NCBI RefSeq assembly: GCF_013620795.1
Contig: NZ_LGLW01000001.1
Location: 496,001-560,000, forward strand
Origin: Pseudomonas sp. Q2-TVG4-2
GTDB lineage: Bacteria; Pseudomonadota; Gammaproteobacteria; Pseudomonadales; Pseudomonadaceae
DNA: 64,000 bases
Direction: 5' to 3'
Of the stretch, positions 1 through 7,261 are shown in pieces. Position 1 is the first letter of the stretch, and each line of letters begins with the position of its first letter. The position numbers and the translations under genes are program-made. Below the pieces are notes generated by a model that saw nothing but the letters and a program-made list of their open reading frames with translations, did not search any database and was not told where the DNA came from.

Positions 1-741
1 CTGAACGATTGCACCTATGTATCGGTTCGCGATCGTGAAACCTCCGCCGAACTGGACAAGCTCGGGGTCAAACACAACCTGGTGCCCGACAGCGCGATTC
101 TGATTTCGGACATTTTCCCGCAACCGGTCGACCCAACCGAGCCCGGCCATATCGTTTTCCACATCTCTGATCATCACGCCAAGCGGCGCATCGAAGCCAT
201 TGCGCAGCAACTGACCGAGCTGAACGTCACCACAGGACTGAAAATCGCCTTGCTGACAATTGGTAAGGCCCCTGGACATTCAGACGACGGCCCGCTGGAC
301 AAGCTGCACAGCCTGCTGGGGGACGAGCGCGCCTACCGCATCGACAGCGGAAAGATCGACGACATCATCCGCTGCATCGCCACCAGCAAGCTCTACTGCG
401 GCACCAGTCTGCATGGCGCGATCACCGCATTGGCATACGCCGTACCGCAGATAGCGCTGCTGCCGCAGCGTGTGGTGAAACTATCTAGCTTCCTCGAGAC
501 CTGGGTGCCCAAACAGTCCTGCGGGTTCGCCGAGGTTTCGCAGATCAGTCAGATCGGCACCAACCTGCTCAATGCTTTCGGCGACACCCAGCGAGCCGAA
601 TTACGAGCGGTGGTCGAAGCCATGAAGAACCGCGTGCGTACGAACCTCGATCATATGGTCGAACTCTACGATCAGGCACCGGCCCGGGGCGAATCCCCTG
701 CCCGCGAAAACAAAAAGGCCGCAGCCGTACCCGCGAACTGA
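1..741 (+). CDS. polysaccharide pyruvyl transferase family protein (5' end outside window)
   Basis: The frame is open from base 1, so the start lies upstream of the window. The visible 246 residues begin with a YVSVRDRET segment, followed by a conserved Pro-Asp (VPDSAIL) and a YCGTSLHGAITAL segment. These are the C-terminal signatures of the polysaccharide pyruvyl transferase family (CsaB/WcaK/AmsJ type), which adds ketal pyruvate from phosphoenolpyruvate to a sugar of a cell-surface polymer. Its place at the edge of an exopolysaccharide locus fits a modifying role, which is inferred. The last 30 residues are hydrophilic and rich in Ala, Lys and Glu. A strong hairpin follows the stop by about 17 bases. 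The acceptor sugar cannot be told from the sequence. Confidence 0.8.
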   Translation: MNDCTYVSVRDRETSAELDKLGVKHNLVPDSAILISDIFPQPVDPTEPGHIVFHISDHHAKRRIEAIAQQLTELNVTTGLKIALLTIGKAPGHSDDGPLDKLHSLLGDERAYRIDSGKIDDIIRCIATSKLYCGTSLHGAITALAYAVPQIALLPQRVVKLSSFLETWVPKQSCGFAEVSQISQIGTNLLNAFGDTQRAELRAVVEAMKNRVRTNLDHMVELYDQAPARGESPARENKKAAAVPAN

Positions 742-757
742 TCAGATAGCGCGAAGC

Positions 758-795
758 AAACAGAAAGGCCCGCAACGAAGCGGGCCTTTCTGTTT
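758..795. terminator. bidirectional rho-independent terminator hairpin
   Basis: A perfect 16-base inverted repeat (AAACAGAAAGGCCCGC and its complement) surrounds a 6-base loop. On the plus strand the stem ends in TTTCTGTTT, giving a U-rich tail after the pyruvyl transferase gene. On the minus strand the symmetrical tail would end transcription coming from the tRNA-Thr gene. The hairpin sits exactly between the two converging units. Confidence 0.85.
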
Positions 796-800
796 GCCAT

Positions 801-876
801 TGGTGCCGGTGAGAGGAGTCGAACCCCCGACCTTCGCATTACGAATGCGCTGCTCTACCTACTGAGCTACACCGGC
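801..876 (-). tRNA. tRNA-Thr (anticodon CGT)
   Basis: Read on the minus strand, this 76-base segment starts GCCGGTGTAGCTCAG and ends in an encoded CCA. The acceptor stem GCCGGTG pairs with CACCGGC. The D arm, the anticodon arm (loop TTCGTAA, anticodon CGT, reading ACG threonine codons) and the T arm with GGTTCGACTCC are all intact. It lies just downstream of a good promoter and ahead of the bidirectional hairpin, so it is probably transcribed alone. Confidence 0.97.
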
Positions 877-888
877 GTCGAGCGGCGC

Positions 889-917
889 ATTATGAAATTT
901 CGCCGGCACGGACTCAA
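889..917 (-). promoter_or_regulatory. sigma-70 promoter of tRNA-Thr
   Basis: On the minus strand TTGAGT is followed after exactly 17 bases by CATAAT. The start of transcription would fall about 6 bases before the mature tRNA 5' end. The assignment rests on spacing and consensus only. Confidence 0.65.
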
Positions 918-978
918 GCCCGCGCCGGCGAAAGACGTGCCGCGTTCGGTCAGAGCCGAAGCGACCTCATACAGCGTA

Positions 979-1800
979 TTACAACCCGGCGGACGTGGAA
1001 CCGGTTGTGCCGGCCGTGCTCGTGGTGCCCGTCGTCGAACGAGTGGTCTCGCCGCTATTGGCATGCTGCTGCTTGACCTGAGCGGCCACCTCTTCACCCT
1101 TGGCGGATGCTTTCTGGTAGCCCTCCTCGGCCTTGTGGCGAAGGCGGTCTTTCATGCGGTCGCGCGCCTCACCCAAGGCTTCGTCCTCGCGCCGTGTCGG
1201 TGGCACCGAAGCAGCAAGCAACGCACCCAGCGCGATACCAATGGCACCGAGCGCCAGGGGTTGCTCCTGGAGCAACTGGTTGAAGCCGCCACGAGCTCGG
1301 TCAGCACCGCCGCGCAGCCGTTCAGATGCCTGGCGCCTGGAATCGCTGGCCCGAGTACGGGCGTTGCCGAGCGACTCGGAAACGCTGTGGCTCATATGGC
1401 TGGCCTTGTCCTTCATGCCAGCGCCCTGCTGCTTGAGGCCGGCGGTCTTGGCGGAGAGCTTTTCTCCCATAGAGGGGCCGGTCGACCCAGCGCCATAGCC
1501 GGTAGTGGTCACGTTCGAATGCGGCTGGCGATTTTGCCCCGCCATCATCCAGAGCAGACCGATTGAGGTCAGTACTGTCGGCACCGGGTTGGCCTTGACC
1601 GTGTTGCTCAGGTTGGAGAAGAACTCGCCGCCGCCGCCTTTTACGTAGCCCAGCGCGGTATCGATGAGTTCGCCTGGGGACAGCTTGTTTTCTAGCGCGT
1701 GAACAATATTGCCGATCTCGGCTCGCTGTTGATCGATCTCCCGCTCCAACTCGGCGGGATCCTTCTGTGCTTCGGCATCTATCTGATTACGTGTGCTCAT
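979..1800 (-). CDS. DUF3618 domain-containing membrane-associated protein
   Basis: The product has 273 residues. The N-terminal part (about 15-95) matches the DUF3618 pattern: ELEREIDQQRAEIGNIVHALENKLSPGELI, then a region with NP.PTVLTSIGLLWMMAG. The middle (150-190) resembles the paired Arg-rich and Gly/Leu helices of envelope-stress proteins, with one hydrophobic stretch (ALGAIGIALGALLAASV). The tail is low-complexity Ser/Thr/Gly. It is the last gene of a three-gene operon and starts inside the stop of the holin-like gene (ATGA overlap, start preceded by AGGGGG). The molecular function is unknown; a role in envelope or nutrient stress is inferred from the company it keeps. It ends about 100 bases before the tRNA. 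Confidence 0.85.
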   Translation of the reverse strand: MSTRNQIDAEAQKDPAELEREIDQQRAEIGNIVHALENKLSPGELIDTALGYVKGGGGEFFSNLSNTVKANPVPTVLTSIGLLWMMAGQNRQPHSNVTTTGYGAGSTGPSMGEKLSAKTAGLKQQGAGMKDKASHMSHSVSESLGNARTRASDSRRQASERLRGGADRARGGFNQLLQEQPLALGAIGIALGALLAASVPPTRREDEALGEARDRMKDRLRHKAEEGYQKASAKGEEVAAQVKQQHANSGETTRSTTGTTSTAGTTGSTSAGL

Positions 1801-2246
1801 GATGTGTGCCCCCTGACGGCTTCTTTATCCTTGTTGACCGAATGGATGGTGCGCTCGGGCTTGAAGGAAGACGCCTCGAACTTCTTCTTGCCGGCGGAAA
1901 CCATGATCAAACCGATCACCACCACCACACCGCCAACGATCAGCGCGGCGAGCCAGGGCTCCATGACGTTGCTCAGGCCGTAGACAGCGGACATCAGCAG
2001 GACGATGAATCCGCCGAGCAAGACGGCCCCACCCGTAGCGACGCTCGCGGCGCCGGCCTTGGTGGCACGGATGGACTCGCTCAGTTCCGCTTTTGCCAAG
2101 GCCAGTTCCTTGGTCACCAGAGAGGGCACTTCATGGGTAAGCTGCCGCAGCAGGCCACCTACGGAGCTATCGGTCTCGGTGCGCGTACCCGGTTCCAGCG
2201 TGCTGGCCGTGGTTGTGGTCGTTGTAGTCTTACGTGCTTCGCTCAT
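1797..2246 (-). CDS. phage holin family protein (DUF1469 type)
   Basis: This is a 149-residue small membrane protein. Residues 30-70 form an amphipathic segment (LLRQLTHEVPSLVTKELALAKAEL), a hallmark of the Phage_holin_3_6/DUF1469 family. Two transmembrane helices follow, about 68-90 (ATGGAVLLGGFIVLLMSAVYGL) and 98-118 (ALIVGGVVVVIGLIMVSAG). Despite the family name, nothing here suggests lysis; such genes are common in stress operons of Pseudomonas. It overlaps the genes on both sides by ATGA, so the three products are probably translationally coupled. A GGAGGG sequence precedes the start. Confidence 0.85.
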   Translation of the reverse strand: MSEARKTTTTTTTASTLEPGTRTETDSSVGGLLRQLTHEVPSLVTKELALAKAELSESIRATKAGAASVATGGAVLLGGFIVLLMSAVYGLSNVMEPWLAALIVGGVVVVIGLIMVSAGKKKFEASSFKPERTIHSVNKDKEAVRGHTS

Positions 2247-3109
2247 GGGAAAAGCCCTCCGTCAGTACCTTTGCCGTCTCGGCTGGAAGTGGAACCGAGG
2301 CCAGTGCCCGAAGTGGAGCCCAAGCCTGCGCTGCTGCCTGATCCGGTGCCAGCGCCTGAGGTATTGCTACCCAGGCCGGTCCCAACACCGGTTCCCGATC
2401 CCGTACCCAGTCCGCTACCGACACCTGTGCCCGTTCCGGCAGTCGACGTAGTAGAGCGAGAGGTGCTTGTCGCGGAGGAAACGCCGGCATTGCTGACGCT
2501 GCCGATGGTTCCGGACTCGCCCGTATCCAGGCGATCGTTGAGCTCGTCCTGCTCGGAGAGATACTCGTCCTGAGACGAGCCATACTGACTGCTGGAATGC
2601 TCATGGCGGCCGTAATCGCCCGTTGCAGCGCGCTGGCTGGATGCCCGGGCGAAGCGGGTCAGCCCGAATCCCAGGGCGACGCTGCCGGCAATGAACAGGC
2701 CCGGGTTGTCTCGCGCCATTCGATTCACGTCCTGGAACAGCTCGTCTACATTCTTGCCGCGAAGGTCATCGGACAGCCGCACCATGCTTTGCGCCATGGT
2801 GGACACATAATTGGACAGACCAAGGCGATCTTGCCCTTCGAGCTCCTGAGCGGCGGCCTTCGCGCTCTGCGCGACCTTCTCGAGCTCGTCGGCGGCAGTA
2901 TCGCGATAGCCTTCGAGGTGGCTCTTGCCTTGGGCTTTCACCTGATCGGCTGCCTGGCGGGCCTTGGCTTTGGCGTCTTCGGTGGCATGCCCGGCCGTTG
3001 AACCGGACGTTGACTGGCCGGATGTGGACGTAGAGGCAGTAGAAGTTGAGTTGGGGCCGGTCTTAGGTTGGCCACCGTAACCAGTGATTTCTTCGTCGGG
3101 TGTAGTCAT
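2243..3109 (-). CDS. nutrient-deprivation-induced-like membrane protein with Gly/Ser/Thr tail
   Basis: I chose the ATG at 3109 because AAAGGTGA lies 5 bases upstream and the open frame beyond it looks non-coding. The 288-residue product has a helical, Ala/Lys/Glu-rich middle (about 40-110) and a conserved segment RMARDNPGLFIAGSVALGFGLTRFARASS (about 130-160) with one membrane-prone helix. A long low-complexity tail of Gly, Ser and Thr follows (225-276). This architecture is seen in proteins annotated as nutrient-deprivation-induced, next to a holin-like and a DUF3618 gene, exactly as here. It heads the operon. No enzymatic motif is visible. Confidence 0.75.
   Translation of the reverse strand: MTTPDEEITGYGGQPKTGPNSTSTASTSTSGQSTSGSTAGHATEDAKAKARQAADQVKAQGKSHLEGYRDTAADELEKVAQSAKAAAQELEGQDRLGLSNYVSTMAQSMVRLSDDLRGKNVDELFQDVNRMARDNPGLFIAGSVALGFGLTRFARASSQRAATGDYGRHEHSSSQYGSSQDEYLSEQDELNDRLDTGESGTIGSVSNAGVSSATSTSRSTTSTAGTGTGVGSGLGTGSGTGVGTGLGSNTSGAGTGSGSSAGLGSTSGTGLGSTSSRDGKGTDGGLFP
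2282..2437 (-). repeat. low-complexity Gly/Ser/Thr-coding repeat
   Basis: About 52 codons encode short alternating units such as GTG, GSG, GLG and GST. At DNA level these are imperfect repeats of GG(T/C)AC(C/T)-like blocks. They form the C-terminal tail of the first gene of the stress operon. Such tracts vary in length between strains, so this is a likely site of slippage. Confidence 0.7.
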
Positions 3110-3521
3110 TTGATTCACCTTTATATGGCTTGGCCGGAAGACCACGGTCCGTAGGAACACAGCAACTGCGGTGGACCGCGAACTGTGTAATTTTCGGTGC
3201 GCACATATAAGGTGACCGGGGCGATATTTTCGAGTTCCATTATTTCGGTTCGCCCTTGGGCGGAGCGGCCTAGTTATGGAAGTTGCTTCCTCCTCTTGTT
3301 TGCTCGATTGTCGGCTAATGGCAAGTGGCCTCAATCTAGCTATAAGCCGCGCGCTTGTTCGGTTTAAGCGAGACGGTATTTATAACAAGCGAAACGGTTG
3401 ATCAATATGAAACTAACGAGCAATTAGGCAAGGCCATCTACTCAACTCGTCAAGGAGCGAAAACGCAGCCGACGAGCAGCATTCGTTATGCCATACAGGC
3501 ATCATTATTAAAGGCAAAGAA
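3110..3521. other. intergenic leader of the stress operon
   Basis: This 412-base gap contains the upstream region of the minus-strand stress operon. On the minus strand a GGAACT element lies near 3235, reminiscent of ECF or heat-shock -35 boxes, but I see no convincing -10 partner. The part from 3340 to 3500 is AT-richer and holds no gene I can support. Confidence 0.4.
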
Positions 3522-3543
3522 AAACGGGCCCGAGGGCCCGTTT
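3522..3543 (-). terminator. terminator of the repeat-bearing GH5 gene
   Basis: AAACGGGCCC and GGGCCCGTTT form a perfect 10-base stem with a 2-base loop. On the minus strand it is followed by TTTTTCTTT, a U-rich tail. It lies about 20 bases after the stop of the GH5 gene at 3562. Confidence 0.85.
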
Positions 3544-3561
3544 CCTTTTATACCGGTCGTG

Positions 3562-5676
3562 TTACAGCGGACCGATGGTGGAGCAGGTTTTCTTCGCAGC
3601 GGCGTGCTTCTGCAGCGGCGCCAGCTGGGGACGGTGCTTACCGCTCCGAACGTCCAGGGACATGATGTTCTCACCCCAGCGAGGACCGGCTGCCCAGTAG
3701 GTGCTCGGGATGCAGTTCTCGTTCAGGTAGGCCAGCAGGTTGTCGGTAGCGACTACGGCAGACGGAGAGAAGTCCGGAATGCCATGTTCGCCTAGGTAAC
3801 CGCGCAGCTTGTTCTTCTTCAGCCACTCGACCCACGGCTTGACCCGCTCGACGCCAAGCATCGGAGCGAAGGTTTCGGGGCGCTTGGTGTAGGTACCCGA
3901 GTAATCGAAGTCCAGATACTGGTGCGCTTCATAGACCAGGTTGTTCTTCGGATCGCGCATCCACGGATCGTTGATCAGCTGGGTGTTGTACTTCTGCCAA
4001 TGGAAGGCGCTGGAGTAACGGTCACCTGCAATCATGATCCACTTGGCGGGGTCGATCTTGCGGATCGCCTGGCCAGCAGCCTGGGCAGTTTGCGGCCACA
4101 TGTTGTTGCCGGTGTTGTACGGCTCGTTCATCAGACCGTAGCCATACAGCGCGGGGTGCTTGGACAGGTGAACAGCGATCTTGCGCCAGGTTTCAGCGAA
4201 CTGCGCCCGTGGTACTTCCGGCGAGTTGATCACCTTGCCGTAGTAACGGTAGTAGTTGTGCATATCAAGGATGACCTTGATGCCGTGCTTCTGGGCGTAA
4301 TCCAGCGACTGCTTGATGCGCCCCAGTTCTGCTGCATCCAGTTCAGTACCCAGCTTGGGCTGGATCCGCTCCCAGAGGAAGCCCAGACGCACCAGCTTGA
4401 AGCCGAGTTCGCTGTGACGCTTGTAGTAGGACTCATCGGCGAAGGTATAGCCCTTGTTGTAGATACCTGGCACGTTCGAAGGGTCGAACACGCCCGAACC
4501 AAAGTTCACGCCAACCAGGTCGATACCGCGGCCGTCGCTGACCACGGGAGTAGTCGGGGCCGGTGCAGGCGTCGGTGCCGGAGCGGGCGCGACGGTAGCC
4601 GGAGGCGTAGTCGTGCCGGTGCTGCTGGACACAACGCTAATGGTTTTGGGATAACCGACGGCGCTGCCAGACAACACTGTGCCGCTCAGCATGACCGAGA
4701 GGTGGGCGCCCACGTCATAGACCGCGGTGACCTTGCGTACCTGACCGTCCGCCAGCTTCACTGACGCACCGGTAACAAATGCGGCCTTGTTGGCGCCCGT
4801 ATCCGGAATCGAGAAGCCGGCCGCCTTGCGGTAGATGCCGTTGTCCCAATCCCCACTGGAGAAATTATTCATCCCAGCGGTGTAAGTAGTGCTCGGCGCG
4901 GTTGGTGCTGGCGTCGGCGCAGGAGCCGGAGCGACAGCCGCCGGAGGCGTGGTAGTACCGGCGGTGGTAGATACCACGCTGACGGAATTCGGGTAACCGA
5001 CAGCGCTGGCAGACAGCGCGGAGCCGCCCATCATGACCGAAAGGTGAGCACCGGCGTCATAGACGGCGGAGATCTTGCGCACCTGTCCATCAGCCAGTTT
5101 TACCGATGCTCCAACAGCGAACGCTGCCTTGTTAGCCGCGGTATCGGGAATCGAGAAACCGGGCGACTTGCGATAGATGCCCTTGTCCCAATCCGCGCTG
5201 GTGAAGCTATTCAACTTGGCGCTGTGGGTGCTGCTAGGTGCAGCCGTGGCCGGGGCGGTTGCCGCCGGGGCCGCTACCGAGTTGACCACAGTGCTGATAG
5301 TACGCGGTGCACCAACCTTGCTTCCGTCGAGCAAGCCGCCGTCAACGTAGATGCTGATGTTCTTACCGACCACATAGACCCGGGTGATCTTGCGGACCTG
5401 ACCATCGGCAAACTTGATCTGCACGCCTGGTTTGAACGCTGCAATCGCGGCGGAGCTCGCAGGAACAGACAAGCCCGCAGTCCGACGCCAAACACCATTA
5501 AGGAAATCGTTGCTGGTGAACTTATTGATCGATGAAGTGAAGGCGGTCGAGGAAGACGCGCTCACTGTAATAGCTGCGGCTACTTCACCGGTAAAAGCGA
5601 CAGCACTGAATACGGCTGCAAGAGCGATGGAGCGAACAAGTGCCTTGGGGGCACCAGTAAATACATTGGTAGACAT
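3562..5676 (-). CDS. secreted GH5-type glycoside hydrolase with three N-terminal repeats
   Basis: The product has 704 residues. A signal peptide (1 to about 35, AVFSAVAFTGEVAAA) is followed by three related domains of about 78 residues (near 52-129, 157-235 and 271-350), each with an ADGQVRK core. Linkers rich in Pro, Ala and Thr separate them. The catalytic domain (about 385-690) has GH5 (cellulase family) features: LGFLWERIQP, LDMHNYYRYYG, acid/base Glu518 in GLMNEP, HQYLD, and nucleophile Glu630 in GYLGEHG. The C terminus is similar to that of the second GH5 gene at 9613. The substrate is probably the polymer made by the adjacent locus, but that is inferred. The start has GGAGA 6 bases upstream and a promoter about 180 bases away. 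The repeats may bind glycan or peptidoglycan; I do not recognise a named module. Confidence 0.88.
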   Translation of the reverse strand: MSTNVFTGAPKALVRSIALAAVFSAVAFTGEVAAAITVSASSSTAFTSSINKFTSNDFLNGVWRRTAGLSVPASSAAIAAFKPGVQIKFADGQVRKITRVYVVGKNISIYVDGGLLDGSKVGAPRTISTVVNSVAAPAATAPATAAPSSTHSAKLNSFTSADWDKGIYRKSPGFSIPDTAANKAAFAVGASVKLADGQVRKISAVYDAGAHLSVMMGGSALSASAVGYPNSVSVVSTTAGTTTPPAAVAPAPAPTPAPTAPSTTYTAGMNNFSSGDWDNGIYRKAAGFSIPDTGANKAAFVTGASVKLADGQVRKVTAVYDVGAHLSVMLSGTVLSGSAVGYPKTISVVSSSTGTTTPPATVAPAPAPTPAPAPTTPVVSDGRGIDLVGVNFGSGVFDPSNVPGIYNKGYTFADESYYKRHSELGFKLVRLGFLWERIQPKLGTELDAAELGRIKQSLDYAQKHGIKVILDMHNYYRYYGKVINSPEVPRAQFAETWRKIAVHLSKHPALYGYGLMNEPYNTGNNMWPQTAQAAGQAIRKIDPAKWIMIAGDRYSSAFHWQKYNTQLINDPWMRDPKNNLVYEAHQYLDFDYSGTYTKRPETFAPMLGVERVKPWVEWLKKNKLRGYLGEHGIPDFSPSAVVATDNLLAYLNENCIPSTYWAAGPRWGENIMSLDVRSGKHRPQLAPLQKHAAAKKTCSTIGPL

Positions 5677-5703
5677 TCAGTCTCTCCGGAACTTAATACT
5701 TCA

Positions 5704-5719
5704 AAAGGCCAAGGCCTTT
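5704..5719 (-). other. palindrome in the leader of the GH5 gene
   Basis: AAAGGCC and GGCCTTT face each other across an AA spacer, about 28 bases upstream of the start codon and close to the ribosome binding site. In RNA it would form a short hairpin; in DNA it could be a protein site. No function is shown. Confidence 0.4.
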
Positions 5720-5856
5720 AAAAAAGTGGCGGGAGTTTTAATTAAGTCGTACAGGCGCTTACTGGGCAGATGTCTCACTACGCGCAACCGGACGAACCGC
5801 GTTACAAAGGACACCGGATCACCTATGTGGAACCCGGCAATCCGTTGCGTGGCGCC

Positions 5857-5884
5857 TTTATAATAGGTTTCCAAAACGATTCAA
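5857..5884 (-). promoter_or_regulatory. probable sigma-70 promoter of the repeat-bearing GH5 gene
   Basis: On the minus strand TTGAAT is followed after 16 bases by TATAAA, in an AT-rich stretch. A transcript would begin near 5850 and have a leader of about 175 bases. The whole gap 5677-6185 is AT-rich and must also hold the plus-strand promoter of the DUF2945 gene. I see no gene in the gap. Confidence 0.6.
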
Positions 5885-6185
5885 AATTTATTTGACGTAT
5901 TTAGATCGCCAAGCCAACGTCACATTTTTGACCGGCCATTAATCCGCTATTAGAAGATGGCTTATTGCTATCGAATGTAATAGGCACGCAGCCGCTTTAA
6001 ACCGTTGCGCTAATACTCTTTAGGCGCCATTTTTTTGAATAACTGCGTCACGAAACTCAATCTCGCCTATGCGATGAGCCGACGAACGGTCACAGCAAGA
6101 CCAGCGCTTTTCCGGTCGGCTTCTTGAGAGGAAGCGCCGTTTCCTCTCCGCGTTCTCTCGCGAACCATCGACACCGGAGCAGCTC

Positions 6186-6401
6186 ATGACGCATCACGAA
6201 TTCAAAGTCGGCGACCACGTCCGCTGGAACTCAGAGGCGGGCCATGTCACGGGTCGTATCGTCAAAGTGCATACCCAGGACACCGACTACAAAGGCCATC
6301 GACGGCGTGCCAGCCCCGACGAGCCCCAGTACGAAATCGAGAGCGACAAGACGGACCACGTGGCAATGCACAAGGGCAGCGCGCTGAGCAAGATTGAATG
6401 A
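6186..6401 (+). CDS. DUF2945 domain-containing small protein
   Basis: The 71-residue product is a compact hydrophilic protein with the pattern FKVGDHVRWNSEAGHVTGRIVKV near the N terminus and a central EPQYEIESDKTDHVAMHKGSAL. These are typical of the DUF2945 (TUDOR-like, hypervirulence-associated) family. The fold is expected to be a small beta barrel; the ligand is unknown. CGGAGC precedes the ATG. Its last four bases overlap the start of the DUF488 gene (ATGA), so the two are likely made together. Confidence 0.85.
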   Translation: MTHHEFKVGDHVRWNSEAGHVTGRIVKVHTQDTDYKGHRRRASPDEPQYEIESDKTDHVAMHKGSALSKIE

Positions 6402-6970
6402 CCCCGCCTCAGCCCAAGCAGGTCTGGACGGTGGGCCACTCCACGCGCACAACCGAAGCATTCATCGCTTTGCTGGAGCATTACGGCATCCGCGCCGTTG
6501 CGGATGTACGCCGCTTTCCCGGATCGAGACGGTTACCTCAGTTCATGTCAGCAAGCCTTGAAACGGCGCTCGCCGAGCACGGCATTCAATATGAATGGAT
6601 CGAGGAGTTGGGGGGGAGACGACGCGCTCCACCGGGGCCGAGCACGAGCGCCTGGCGCAACACCTCCTTTCGTGGCTACGCCGCGCACGTGAAAACCGAT
6701 GAGTTTGCCAACGGGCTGCAACGGCTCATGCGTCTGGCCGCTGGGCAGCCGACGGCAATGATGTGCGCCGAAGTGCTCTGGTGGCGCTGCCACCGCTCTA
6801 TGGTTTCGGATGTGTTGAAGCTGCGCGGAATCGAGGTGCTGCATATTCAGGATGAGCAGCGGCTGACCGTGCATCCCTATACCTCGCCCGCCAGGCTGGA
6901 CGAAGGCCAATTGTCCTATACCGAAGGCGCAGGGACGCCATTGAAAAAGACGGGGCCAGGTGCTCACTGA
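6398..6970 (+). CDS. DUF488 family protein
   Basis: The 190-residue product matches DUF488: VWTVGHSTRTTEAFIALLEHYGI at the N terminus, VADVRRFPGSRR, FRGYAAHVKTDEF, and a conserved Cys-containing MMCAEVLWWRCHRSMVSDVL with the Cys..Cys-His pair seen in the family. The function is not established; the family has been linked to nucleic-acid or redox roles only by context. It is translationally coupled to the upstream DUF2945 gene. A hairpin begins 17 bases after the stop. The pair sits between satellite genes of the polysaccharide locus and has no evident link to it. Confidence 0.88.
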   Translation: MTPPQPKQVWTVGHSTRTTEAFIALLEHYGIRAVADVRRFPGSRRLPQFMSASLETALAEHGIQYEWIEELGGRRRAPPGPSTSAWRNTSFRGYAAHVKTDEFANGLQRLMRLAAGQPTAMMCAEVLWWRCHRSMVSDVLKLRGIEVLHIQDEQRLTVHPYTSPARLDEGQLSYTEGAGTPLKKTGPGAH

Positions 6971-6986
6971 CACCACGCAACCGAAC

Positions 6987-7019
6987 CCGATAAGCAGGCG
7001 GAGCACGCCTGGCTATCGG
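6987..7019 (+). terminator. hairpin after the DUF2945-DUF488 pair
   Basis: CCGATA AG CAGGCG pairs with CGCCTG GC TATCGG around the loop GAGCA, with one 2-base internal mismatch. No U-run follows on the plus strand, so it may act as a 3'-end stabiliser or weak terminator rather than a classical intrinsic terminator. Confidence 0.45.
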
Positions 7020-7222
7020 CCGCGCAAAAAAATCGGCGCAGCTCCGTGCTAGCGACGCGAGTCCACTGCATCGCATGACGGCACGCGTTGACCGATAGAT
7101 GACTCGCCAGCAACTTTTCCCGGCTACAGCCTCATATGGGCCGGGAGCGATCCCATCCAAGCGTCATCACGCCGCACCACAATAAGCCAGTTGACTGATG
7201 TGTCCCCGCACGAAATGGCACA

Positions 7223-7236
7223 CGCTTAGCTAAGCG
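7223..7236. promoter_or_regulatory. 14-base perfect palindrome upstream of the flippase gene
   Basis: CGCTTAG is followed directly by CTAAGCG, 14 bases before the ribosome binding site AGGAG (7251-7255). It may be an operator or a small hairpin in the leader. No matching copy was noticed elsewhere in the window. Confidence 0.35.
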
Positions 7237-7261
7237 GCTCGCTCACACACAGGAGTATTCC

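Noticed and set aside
2005..2573. Long plus-strand frames opposite the stress operon
   Set aside because: They are mirror frames of low-complexity, GC-rich coding sequence and show no family features.
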